A DNA stretch of 51,655 bases from assembly GCA_937867335.1 (NCBI GenBank), contig CALMKX010000340.1, positions 1 through 51,655 on the forward strand, given 5' to 3'. The position numbers and the translations under genes are program-made. Below the pieces are notes generated by a model. That model searched no databases and had not been told where the DNA came from. It was given only the letters and a program-made list of their open reading frames with translations. This document shows, piece by piece, positions 34,926-42,755 of the stretch. This DNA comes from an uncultured Acidobacteriota bacterium. Lineage in GTDB: Bacteria; Acidobacteriota; Thermoanaerobaculia; Multivoradales; SZUA-115. How positions within the stretch are numbered: the first letter of the stretch is position 1; the number at the start of each line of letters is the position of its first letter.

Positions 34926-35003
34926 TGTCCGCCTCTGCCCGGGCGCCGTCAAGCGGCGCCGCAGGCAGGACTGGAGACCGACGATTTCCTGAGGGGATCG
35001 GGG

Positions 35004-36389
35004 CTATCGCAGAACGGCGAGGCCCGGAGAGGGGGGGCGAGTCGAGGCCGAAGCCCCGCCCAGCGGCGAGCCCAAGAGGCTGTGGTGCAAGGCCGAGTGG
35101 ATCCGGACCCGCGTGAGCGAGCCAGCGGCAAGACCGGGAGCGGCTTCGAAGTGCACGATCCGATGACAGGAAGTGCGTCCCTGGAGGCGGTCGCTCGCCG
35201 GGCTCCAACCCGTCACCAGCACCTCCTGCTCCGTGCCCACAAGGCTCTGGTTGAGCTCGTGCTGGATCCGCTGCTGGAGCGCCAGGAGCTCTTGAAGCCG
35301 CCTCTGAGCCGTGGCGCCGGGCACTTTCCCGTCGAGGCGGGGAGCTGCGGTCCCTGGCCGCTCGGAGTAGCAGAACGCGAAGATCGAGGCGAACTGAACT
35401 TCGTCCACCAGGTCCAGAGTGGCGCGGAAATCCTCTTCCGTCTCACCCGGAAAGCCGACGATCATGTCCGTGGAGAGTGCGAGCTCAGGTCGGGCGGCGC
35501 GCAGCTGGCGGACCAGACTGTGGTACTCGGCCACGGTGTAGCCGCGGCCCATCCGGCGGAGAGTGGCGTCCGAGCCGGCCTGCACGGGTAGGTGCAAGTA
35601 GTTCGCGATATTCGGGTGACGGGCGAACATCGCCACCATCCGCGGGCTGAAGTCTCGCGGGTAGGAAGTCACGAAGCGGAGGCGGGCCACTCCGGGCGTC
35701 GAGGCCACTTGCTCCAGGAGGTCCGCGAAGTCCTCGGGGCCTGTCGGGTTTCGCCAGTGGTTGACCGTCTGGCCCAGGAGCTCGATCTCCACGAAGCCGA
35801 ACTCGACCAAGTGGCGGACTTCTCGGAGGATCTCCCCGAGCGGGCGACTCCGCTCGGGTCCACGAGTGAACGGCACGATGCAGAAGGTGCACTTCTTGTT
35901 GCAGCCCTCGATGATGGTCACCATCCCCTTGTACTCGCCGTCTCGGGAGATGGTGTCGAGTTCGTAGCTCCGCTCGTCCGGGAAGCCCGTGGCCACCACC
36001 CGGTGGCCGGCCCTTCGCTCCGCGATCACCTCGCGGAGCTCGGCCACTCGCGCCGGGCCGAGTACGAAGTCGAGGTAGGGAGCCCGCTTCAAGGCCCTCT
36101 CGCCCTCTTGCTGGGCCACGCAACCGCAGAGGCCGATCAGCAGCTGCTGCCGCTCTTGCTTGAGCACCCGAAACTCGCCCAGGCGGGAGTACACCTTCTG
36201 CTCCGCTTTCTCCCGCACGCTGCAGGAGTTGAGGAGAATGACGTCGGCTTCCTCGGGATCCCGCGTGGGCAGGATCCCCTGCTGCATCAGCTGCCCGGCC
36301 ATGCGCTGGCTGTCGAGCTCGTTCATCTGGCAGCCCCAGGTCTCGAGGTAGTACCGGCGGGGCGCCGTTCCGTGTTCTTCTTGGCTCAT
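35004..36389 (-). CDS. miaB: tRNA-2-methylthio-N6-dimethylallyladenosine synthase MiaB
   Basis: Radical-SAM methylthiotransferase acting on A37 of tRNAs that read UNN codons; 461 residues. The N-terminal domain has cluster ligands Cys20, Cys56 and Cys90. The radical-SAM site is Cys163, Cys167 and Cys170 (EGCNKKCTFC). A TRAM domain follows from about 375. The last 30 residues are a low-complexity Ser/Pro/Gly tail. Its start overlaps the stop of the upstream lipoprotein gene by four bases. Confidence 0.96.
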   Translation of the reverse strand: MSQEEHGTAPRRYYLETWGCQMNELDSQRMAGQLMQQGILPTRDPEEADVILLNSCSVREKAEQKVYSRLGEFRVLKQERQQLLIGLCGCVAQQEGERALKRAPYLDFVLGPARVAELREVIAERRAGHRVVATGFPDERSYELDTISRDGEYKGMVTIIEGCNKKCTFCIVPFTRGPERSRPLGEILREVRHLVEFGFVEIELLGQTVNHWRNPTGPEDFADLLEQVASTPGVARLRFVTSYPRDFSPRMVAMFARHPNIANYLHLPVQAGSDATLRRMGRGYTVAEYHSLVRQLRAARPELALSTDMIVGFPGETEEDFRATLDLVDEVQFASIFAFCYSERPGTAAPRLDGKVPGATAQRRLQELLALQQRIQHELNQSLVGTEQEVLVTGWSPASDRLQGRTSCHRIVHFEAAPGLAAGSLTRVRIHSALHHSLLGSPLGGASASTRPPSPGLAVLR

Positions 36390-37222
36390 AGTCTCTGGTC
36401 GATCACCACCGGTTCGCCTGGCTCAGCGGTCTTCAGATCCCCCGGTTTGGGCTCTTCTTGCTCTTCAGGCTCGAGCTCGCTGCCCTCTCGCAGCCAACCC
36501 TGGAGAGCCCCGGCCTGGCGCCCTTCCTCGAGGAAGGTGTCGAGCTCGTCCTTGGCTTTCTCGACGTCCGTCCGGGCCCGCTCGAGCTGCTCCAAGACGC
36601 GGTCCCAAGCCGGTTTGATCTCGCCGTCTCGTACCCGGATGTCACGCTCGCTGTAGAACTTGAAGCGGTAGGTCTCGGCCTGCCGCTCGAGCTCGGAGAT
36701 CTGGTCGTAGGCTTCTCGCCAGCGCTGGCGAATCTCGAGGCCTCTCTGCCGCCAATAGGCTTCGTCTCCCGCCTTGCCTGGCTTGTCCGAACCGGCCTCC
36801 CCTTCGGTGGGTTTGTCGGCTTCCGGGGTCTTGGTCGATGGACCTCCCACCGTCAGATTCCCTCGCTTGGCGTACTGGGCGAGGTTGGCGTTAGTGATGA
36901 CGGCGATGGGGGGTTGTGCGTTCTTCTTCTGCTCTTTGGCCAGGCGAGAAGCCTCGAGCAGGGACATGGGGCGGTCGACCGGCGGTGCTTCTTCCTCGAT
37001 CACCACCGTGAGTTTGTCGGCTTCGGGGCGCTTCTCGGCTTCCGGTGCTGCCGGCGGCGGTGCTGGCTCCGGGCTCGGTGGAGGCGCTTCGGCGGGCGGC
37101 GGTGGAGTTGCTAGGGGAACCGGTCGCGCCGGCGGGCTCGAGCAGCCCAGGACAGCCAGGGCGACCATCCACGAGAGGCCTGCCAACCAGCCTGGGAGCG
37201 CCGAGACACGGGAACGATTCAT
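36386..37222 (-). CDS. Putative lipoprotein with Pro-rich and coiled-coil regions
   Basis: Unrecognised 278-residue protein. A signal peptide (WLAGLSWMVALAVLGC, lipobox Cys27) predicts a lipoprotein. Residues about 30-70 are a Pro/Ala/Glu-rich spacer suited to reaching across the periplasm. The middle (85-150) is polar, and residues about 150-240 are strongly helical with heptad-like Leu/Arg/Glu patterns, a probable coiled coil. The tail is acidic. It lies between ptsI and miaB, coupled to miaB. No enzymatic motif is visible; a cell-envelope structural role is a guess. Confidence 0.75.
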   Translation of the reverse strand: MNRSRVSALPGWLAGLSWMVALAVLGCSSPPARPVPLATPPPPAEAPPPSPEPAPPPAAPEAEKRPEADKLTVVIEEEAPPVDRPMSLLEASRLAKEQKKNAQPPIAVITNANLAQYAKRGNLTVGGPSTKTPEADKPTEGEAGSDKPGKAGDEAYWRQRGLEIRQRWREAYDQISELERQAETYRFKFYSERDIRVRDGEIKPAWDRVLEQLERARTDVEKAKDELDTFLEEGRQAGALQGWLREGSELEPEEQEEPKPGDLKTAEPGEPVVIDQRL

Positions 37223-37247
37223 GGTTCATCCTCCGGGTGGGAGCGCT

Positions 37248-39008
37248 CTAGCTCTCTACCAGAGAGCCCGCCTGCGCGAGGCGGCCTCGCAGATAGTCTT
37301 CGATCTCGCCCGCGGTGCCGAGCTCCAGGCAGTGCTCGGCCCAGAGCGCGAGATCCCTTGCCGAGAGTTCGCGCAACGTCGTCTTGATGGCAGGGAGAGT
37401 GCGTGGTCCCATCGACAGACGACGCACACCCAGCCCCACCAGCAGGGCGGCATAGAGAGGGTCTCCCGCCATCTCGCCGCAGACCGAGACCGGGATGCCG
37501 GCCGCGCTGGCGCCTTGCACCACGAAGCGCAGCATCCGCAACAGGGCCGGATGGAGCGGCTGGTAGAGGTTCGCCACATGCTCGTTGTTGCGATCCACGG
37601 CCAGGGAGTACTGAATCAGGTCGTTGGTACCGATAGCGAAGAAGTCCACTTCGCGGGCCAGCCGGTCCGCGATCACGGCCGCCGATGGCACCTCGATCAT
37701 TGTGCCGATCTTCAAGTTTTCCTTGAAGGTTTTCCCTTCTCGGGCCAACTCGGCTGCGACATCGGCCGCCAGGGCCTTGAACTGACGGACCTCGTCCAGG
37801 GACGAGACCAGGGGCACCATCAGCCACAGATCCCCGTAGCTCGCCGCCTGGAACAGAGCCCGAAGCTGGGTGCGGAACACCTGGGGCCGCGAGAGGGTGA
37901 GCCGTACTCCCCGCAGGCCGAGAACAGGGTTCTCCTCACGGGTGTTGAGCAGCTCGCGTACCAGCTTCTTGCCACCCAGGTCGTAGGTACGGATCACCGC
38001 CGGATGCGGCGCCGCAGCCTCGACCAGCTTGCGGTAGACGGCGATGTGCTCGGCTTCGCTCGGCAGGTTGGGGCTCTTCTCGATGTACAGGAACTCGCTT
38101 CGATACAGGCCGATGCCGGCAGCGCCGTAGCGCGCCGCGGCCTCCACCTCCTCGGGCACATCGATGTTGGCCATCAGGTAGAGCGGCTCGCCGTCCGAGG
38201 TGCGGGCTTCGAGGCTGCGCGTGGCCACCAGCGCCCGCTCTTGCTCGGCTTGCCCGGAGAGCCGGCTCTGGTACTCGGCCAAGACCTCCTCGGTGGGATG
38301 CAGAATGATCGTCCCAGCATCGCCATCCAAGATGACTGGATCTTCGTCGTACAAATATTTTCGAAGATCAGATATTCCAACCACCAAGGGCAGATTGAAG
38401 GAGCGGGCGAGGATCGCCGTGTGCGAGGTGCGCCCTCCGGACTCCACGGCGAAGCCGAGCACCTGCTCGCGGCCCAGCCTCAGCGTGTAGGAAGGCGGCA
38501 GCTCGTCGGCGACCACCACGCGACCGGCTTCGGCGGCCGGGTGGTCGTGCTGGTCCAGCCCCTGGAGGCCCCGCAGGATCTGGTGCGCCACGTCCTGGAG
38601 GTCCTCCATGCGCTGGCGCAGATAGTCGTCCTCGATGCGCGCGAATTGCCCCTCGAGTTCCTCGGTGGTGCTAAACACGGCCCACTCGGCATTGACCTGG
38701 TCCTCGCGAATCCGCCGCTCCATGCGCTCGAGGAAGACCGGGTCGTCGAGGAAGAGGGCATGGGCATCGAAAATCGCCCCCAGCTCCTCGCCCAGCTCCC
38801 GGTGCACCTTGTCGCGAACCCGGCGGATCTCCTGCTGCGCAACCCGGGCAGCGGCCCGGAACCGATCCACCTCGGCCGGAACATCCCCGGGGTCGAGGCT
38901 CAAGCGGTAGACCTCTTCGGTCCGCGTCTCGATCACCAACGCCTTGCCGATGGCAATGCCCGGGGAGACCCCCAGCCCATGCAAGCGCTGCATCGGCTGC
39001 CGCTCCAT
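37248..39008 (-). CDS. ptsI: PTS enzyme I (phosphoenolpyruvate-protein phosphotransferase)
   Basis: Transfers phosphate from PEP to HPr; 586 residues. The phosphorylated His196 is in GGRTSHTAILAR. The PEP-binding barrel includes GIGLYRSEFLYI, GLRGVRLTLSRP, MIEVPSAA, GTNDLIQYSLAVDRNNE and the catalytic cysteine in VSVCGEMAGDP. No GAF domain precedes it, so it is EI rather than the EI-Ntr (PtsP) form. It lies two bases after the HPr gene. Confidence 0.96.
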   Translation of the reverse strand: MERQPMQRLHGLGVSPGIAIGKALVIETRTEEVYRLSLDPGDVPAEVDRFRAAARVAQQEIRRVRDKVHRELGEELGAIFDAHALFLDDPVFLERMERRIREDQVNAEWAVFSTTEELEGQFARIEDDYLRQRMEDLQDVAHQILRGLQGLDQHDHPAAEAGRVVVADELPPSYTLRLGREQVLGFAVESGGRTSHTAILARSFNLPLVVGISDLRKYLYDEDPVILDGDAGTIILHPTEEVLAEYQSRLSGQAEQERALVATRSLEARTSDGEPLYLMANIDVPEEVEAAARYGAAGIGLYRSEFLYIEKSPNLPSEAEHIAVYRKLVEAAAPHPAVIRTYDLGGKKLVRELLNTREENPVLGLRGVRLTLSRPQVFRTQLRALFQAASYGDLWLMVPLVSSLDEVRQFKALAADVAAELAREGKTFKENLKIGTMIEVPSAAVIADRLAREVDFFAIGTNDLIQYSLAVDRNNEHVANLYQPLHPALLRMLRFVVQGASAAGIPVSVCGEMAGDPLYAALLVGLGVRRLSMGPRTLPAIKTTLRELSARDLALWAEHCLELGTAGEIEDYLRGRLAQAGSLVES

Positions 39009-39010
39009 GC

Positions 39011-39277
39011 TCAGTCCTCCTCGAACTTGTCGCGGATCAGGCCCGTGAGCGCGGCCGCAGCCGCCTCCTCGTCCTCGCCGTCGCAGCGCAATTTCAGCGC
39101 AGTTCCCTGGGGGGCCGCCAGGAGCAGCACGCCCAGGATGCTCTTGGCGTCGACCTCCTCGCCCTCGCGAACCAGGGCGATGCGCGACTTGAACCGCGCC
39201 GCCTGGTGAACCAGCTTGGCAGCGGCTCGGGCATGCAGCCCCAGTCGGTTGCTGATCTCCACATCCTCCTCGACCAT
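39011..39277 (-). CDS. ptsH: Phosphocarrier protein HPr
   Basis: Phosphate carrier of 88 residues. His15 (NRLGLHARAAAKLV) takes phosphate from enzyme I, and Ser46 (DAKSILGVLLLAA) is the site used by HPr kinase. Both are intact, so HPr can receive both signals, which fits the hprK gene in the same operon. The ATG at 39275-39277 gives the standard length. Confidence 0.96.
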   Translation of the reverse strand: MVEEDVEISNRLGLHARAAAKLVHQAARFKSRIALVREGEEVDAKSILGVLLLAAPQGTALKLRCDGEDEEAAAAALTGLIRDKFEED

Positions 39278-39279
39278 CC

Positions 39280-39717
39280 TCAGCCCACCTCGACCGGTTC
39301 TGCGCAGGGTGCCGGAGCAGAGCCGGCGCCGCGGGGCTGCGCGTGCTGAATGGAGCCCTGGCCTTTCGCCGTCAGCCACTCGGCGGCTTCGCTCACGGAG
39401 AGGCTCTCGCCACCCGGACAACCCAGGCGAACCACCATGGGCAAGTTGGCGCCGGTGACCACCTCCACCCGTCCGGGCTCGGCGAGCGCCAGGGCCGCCT
39501 GGCAGGGAGTGGAGCCGAACAGATCGACCAGCAACAAGACCTCGGACGGCCCGGCTTCCGCCATCGCCGAAGCGATCCGCTCCCGAGCTGTGGCCAAGTC
39601 GTCGTCCCAACCGAGCGAGACCGCCTGGCACTGCGACAGAGTGCCGGCGATCCTCTTGCCGGCCGCCACGAGCTCCGAAGCCAGAGCGCCCTGAGTCACT
39701 ACCAGCGTCCTGAACAT
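39280..39717 (-). CDS. PTS EIIA-Man-like protein lacking the active-site histidine
   Basis: Protein of 145 residues with the EIIA-Man fold: MFRTLVVTQGALASELVAAG, then VLLLVDLFGSTPCQAALALA (Asp65) and VEVVTGANLPMVVRL. In this family the residue in T-H-G near position 10 is the phosphorylated histidine; here it is Gln9 (codon CAG, clearly read). The fold-defining aspartate and NLPM motif remain, so the domain is probably folded but cannot be phosphorylated in the usual way. It sits between rapZ and HPr. It may act as an unphosphorylatable binding partner in regulation. Confidence 0.88.
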   Translation of the reverse strand: MFRTLVVTQGALASELVAAGKRIAGTLSQCQAVSLGWDDDLATARERIASAMAEAGPSEVLLLVDLFGSTPCQAALALAEPGRVEVVTGANLPMVVRLGCPGGESLSVSEAAEWLTAKGQGSIQHAQPRGAGSAPAPCAEPVEVG

Positions 39718-39845
39718 AGATCCAACCTCATTGACCAGCAGCAAGGCTCGGCCGGCCAGATGCCCCGCAACCACTCCCCCACCTGCCCGAGCCTGCTTGT
39801 CGGGATGATACAGGAGTGGGGCGAAGGAACGGCTTTCGAGCCGCC

Positions 39846-40724
39846 TTACCGCCCGAGGTCTCTGTGGACCAGGCGGATGGCCCAGCCGGCTTCGATCAGG
39901 CTTCGGCTCAGCAGCTCGGCCACGGCCACCGAACGGTGGCGCCCGCCGGTGCAGCCGATGGCGATCGAGACGTAGCTGCGGTTCTCGCGGCGGTAGAGAG
40001 GGAGGAGGTAGAGCAGGAGGTCCCCGAGGCGGCCGATCAGCTCGGCGAACTCCGGCTGACCTCCCAGGTAGTCGAGGATGGCGGCTTCCTGACCAGTCTT
40101 CTCGCGGAGGTCTGGCACGAAGTAGGGGTTGGGCAGGAAGCGCACGTCGAACAGCAAGTCCGTACCGTAGGGAATCCCGTGTTTGAAGCCGAAGGAGACC
40201 AGCGAGACGGTGAGCGGCGGCTCTTCTCCTCGCTCACCGGCGAACTCCCGATAGACCTGCCGGCGAGTCTCGTGGATGGACCACTCGGTGGTGTCGAACA
40301 CCAGGTCCGCCTGGCCGCGGAGCTCGGCGAGCAGGCGCCGCTCCTCTCGGATGCTCTCGATCAAGGCGCCGCCGCATGCGAGCGGGTGCGGGCGACGGGT
40401 CTCCGAGAAGCGCCGGACCAAGGCCTCGTCGGAGGCCTCGAGGAAAAGCAGGGTGAGGTCCACCGCCGAGCGATCGATGCCGCTCACCAGGCCGGGAAAG
40501 CGCTCGGCGAACCCCGGGGCTCGAACGTCGGTGACCACGGCGATGCGATCCCGCCCTTCCACCAGCCCCGAAGGATCGGCGAGCAAGGGCTCGAGCAAGG
40601 GCAACGGCAGGTTGTCCACCACGTAGTAGCCGAGATCCTCGAAGCTGTTGGCGGCGGAGCTCTTGCCAGAGCCCGAGAGCCCGGTGATCAGCACCAGGCG
40701 GCAGCGCCCGCCTCCCCCGCTCAT
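39846..40724 (-). CDS. rapZ: RNase adapter/nucleotide-binding protein RapZ
   Basis: P-loop protein of 292 residues, known in enterobacteria as the adapter controlling glmS through sRNA decay. Walker A is GLSGSGKS (15-22). The C-terminal domain has FGFKHGIPYGTDLLFDVRFLPNP and IAIGCTGGRHRSVAVAELL. Start ATG and hprK stop overlap by four bases. The link with hprK and HPr is widespread; the target in this organism is unknown. Confidence 0.95.
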   Translation of the reverse strand: MSGGGGRCRLVLITGLSGSGKSSAANSFEDLGYYVVDNLPLPLLEPLLADPSGLVEGRDRIAVVTDVRAPGFAERFPGLVSGIDRSAVDLTLLFLEASDEALVRRFSETRRPHPLACGGALIESIREERRLLAELRGQADLVFDTTEWSIHETRRQVYREFAGERGEEPPLTVSLVSFGFKHGIPYGTDLLFDVRFLPNPYFVPDLREKTGQEAAILDYLGGQPEFAELIGRLGDLLLYLLPLYRRENRSYVSIAIGCTGGRHRSVAVAELLSRSLIEAGWAIRLVHRDLGR

Positions 40725-41683
40725 GATCCCTGGTTTCCGCCGCGCTGCCGGCGATTGCGCTCGAGCTCGGCTTCCAGCTTGTGCAGGAACTCCTGGGCCG
40801 AGTGGTGCCCCTGGAGCTTGAGTACATGGTTGCGGGCGGCGATCTCCACCAGCATGGCGACGTTGCGCCCCACGGTGACCGGCATCTTGATGTAGGGCAC
40901 CTGCGTCTCGAGGATGGGAAAAACACTCTCGTCCAGCCCCAGGCGGTCGTACTGGCGATCCACCTCCCAGGGCTCGAGTTCGATGACCAGGTCGATGCCC
41001 CGACGGTCCCGCACCGCGGCCAGGCCGAAGAGGTCCTGGACGTTGATGATCCCCAGGCCGCGCACCTCCATGTGGTGGCGCAGCGCCCCTTCGGCGTAGC
41101 CGACCAGATCCCCCGAAGGGTAGCGCCGCACGGTGACGCGGTCGTCGGCCACCAGGCTATGGCCGCGGACGATCAAGTCGAGAGCGCTCTCGCTCTTGCC
41201 TACCCCGCTCGGCCCGATCAACAGCACACCCAGGCCATAGATATCGAGCAGCGTGCCATGCACCCAGGTGCTCGGCACCAGGTGATCCTCGAGAAAGTAG
41301 CTCACCCTCTTGATCACTACCGACGAGAGCGCGGTCGAGGAGAGTACCGGCACCTGATGGCGCTCGCAGGCTTCGAGGAAGCCGGGCAGAGCGGCGATAC
41401 CCTTGGTGATGATGAAGACCGGCACCGGCATTTCGGCGATGCGGGCGAAACGCTCCAGGCAGAGCTCCGGCGGCAAGGTGCGCAGGTACGTGGTCTCGCT
41501 CTCACCGATGATCTGCACGCGGCCGGCCTTGATGTAGGCGTAATAGCCGGCGAACGCGAGCCCGGGCTTCTGGACCCGTGGATTGGAGATCGCACGGTCG
41601 AGATTCCGCTCGCCGGCGAGCACCCGCAGGTGGAGGTCCTCGAGCTCACCCTCGAGGAGGTTCTTGACCGTGACCGACGGCAC
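40721..41683 (-). CDS. hprK: HPr kinase/phosphorylase
   Basis: Phosphorylates and dephosphorylates Ser46 of HPr; 320 residues. The N-terminal domain is DRTGG-like and variable. The catalytic domain has His142 (VHGTLLDIYG), Walker A GPSGVGKS (157-164) and the HprK signature EVRGLGIINVQDLFG (206-220). The start is GTG 41683, two bases after the ptsN stop; no ATG lies in frame nearby, and the length fits the family. Confidence 0.96.
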   Translation of the reverse strand: MPSVTVKNLLEGELEDLHLRVLAGERNLDRAISNPRVQKPGLAFAGYYAYIKAGRVQIIGESETTYLRTLPPELCLERFARIAEMPVPVFIITKGIAALPGFLEACERHQVPVLSSTALSSVVIKRVSYFLEDHLVPSTWVHGTLLDIYGLGVLLIGPSGVGKSESALDLIVRGHSLVADDRVTVRRYPSGDLVGYAEGALRHHMEVRGLGIINVQDLFGLAAVRDRRGIDLVIELEPWEVDRQYDRLGLDESVFPILETQVPYIKMPVTVGRNVAMLVEIAARNHVLKLQGHHSAQEFLHKLEAELERNRRQRGGNQGS

Positions 41684-41685
41684 CC

Positions 41686-42147
41686 TCAAGTGGCATCTCC
41701 ATCGCCCAGCAGAGCGAGCACCTCTCCCGGCGATCTCGCCGCCACCAGTTGCTCCACCCGGCCCCGCTCCTTGAGCCAGCGAGAGATCGCGGCCAAGACC
41801 TGGAGGTGCATGGCCGGCTGGGCTTCCGGGGAGATCACCAGGAAGAACACCCGGACGGTGTCGGCATCGGCCGATCGGCTGGCACCTGGAGCTTCGACGG
41901 TGCCCACGGCGACCAGAGGCGCCTCGAGGTTCGGCACCTTGCAATGCGGCAAAGCGATGCCGTCGCCCAGACCCGTGGGGCTGCTCGCCTCGCGAGCCAG
42001 CAATCGCTCGGCGAGGTCCGCCGCGGTAGCCACCCGTCCGCTCGCCGCGATCCGCGCCGCAGCCAGCCTCAACACCTCCTCCCAGCTGACGGCCGGCAGC
42101 TCCACGAAGATCAGCTCGGGCCGGAGCAGCGAGGCGAGGCGCATCAT
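41686..42147 (-). CDS. ptsN: PTS EIIA-Ntr (PtsN)
   Basis: Regulatory EIIA of the fructose/nitrogen type, 153 residues. His68 in GIALPHCKVPNL is the phosphorylation site and is intact, unlike in the EIIA-Man-like protein downstream. Other family segments are LLAREASSPTGLGDGIALPH and VRVFFLVISPEAQPAMHLQVLAAISRWL. The neighbourhood with rpoN and hpf is the classical one. Confidence 0.95.
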   Translation of the reverse strand: MMRLASLLRPELIFVELPAVSWEEVLRLAAARIAASGRVATAADLAERLLAREASSPTGLGDGIALPHCKVPNLEAPLVAVGTVEAPGASRSADADTVRVFFLVISPEAQPAMHLQVLAAISRWLKERGRVEQLVAARSPGEVLALLGDGDAT

Positions 42148-42157
42148 CGAGCGGCCG

Positions 42158-42715
42158 CTACGCCTCGAGCTCCGGGCTGATCAGGCCCAGGTTCTGGTCC
42201 CGGCGGCGATAGAGCACATGGATGCGCTCCGTGCCGGCTTCGCGGAACACGATGAAGTCGTTTTTCGAAGAAGTGAGGGCGAGCGCCGCGTCGTCGATCG
42301 ACATCGGCTTGATCTCGAGGCGGCTCGACTTGATCACCCGGGGAGGCTCGCCGCTGCCCAGGCTCTCGGCCTCGAGGACGTCCATCGGCCAGTGGTTCTG
42401 GCCGTCAGCGCTCCGGCTCGCGCGCCGCCGCTTGTCGACCGCCTTGCTCTTCGAGCGCCGGGCCTGCTTCTCCACTTTGTCGATTGCGAGGTTCAGGGCG
42501 TCGAGCACCAGGTCGTGCTCTTCGTCCGCCTGGAGCACGCCGTGCTTGTGGGCGATGTGGAGCTCCACCGAGTGGCGGTGCTTTTCGGAGGCCACCGTGA
42601 TCCGCGCCTCGACCGGCTCGTCCAGGAATTTGAAGATCTTCTTGAGCTTGGTCTCGGCGAAGGTGCGCACTTTGTCGTCGATGGTGTAGTGCCGGCCCAC
42701 ATAGTCAATGTTCAT
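42158..42715 (-). CDS. hpf: Ribosome hibernation promoting factor, long form
   Basis: Binds 30S subunits in resting cells and joins ribosomes into 100S dimers; 185 residues. The N-terminal domain (1-105) has the HPF/YfiA fold (RHYTIDDKVRTFAETKLKKIFKFL, HRHSVELHIAHKHG). The C-terminal domain (about 130-185) holds KSSRLEIKPMSIDDAALALTSSKNDFIVFREAGTERIHVLYRR, the self-dimerising part of the long form. It lies between rpoN and ptsN as in many genomes. Confidence 0.95.
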   Translation of the reverse strand: MNIDYVGRHYTIDDKVRTFAETKLKKIFKFLDEPVEARITVASEKHRHSVELHIAHKHGVLQADEEHDLVLDALNLAIDKVEKQARRSKSKAVDKRRRASRSADGQNHWPMDVLEAESLGSGEPPRVIKSSRLEIKPMSIDDAALALTSSKNDFIVFREAGTERIHVLYRRRDQNLGLISPELEA

Positions 42716-42755
42716 AGCGCCTCGCTCCGATCTGACTTGCGTCTAGCCACTCGGC

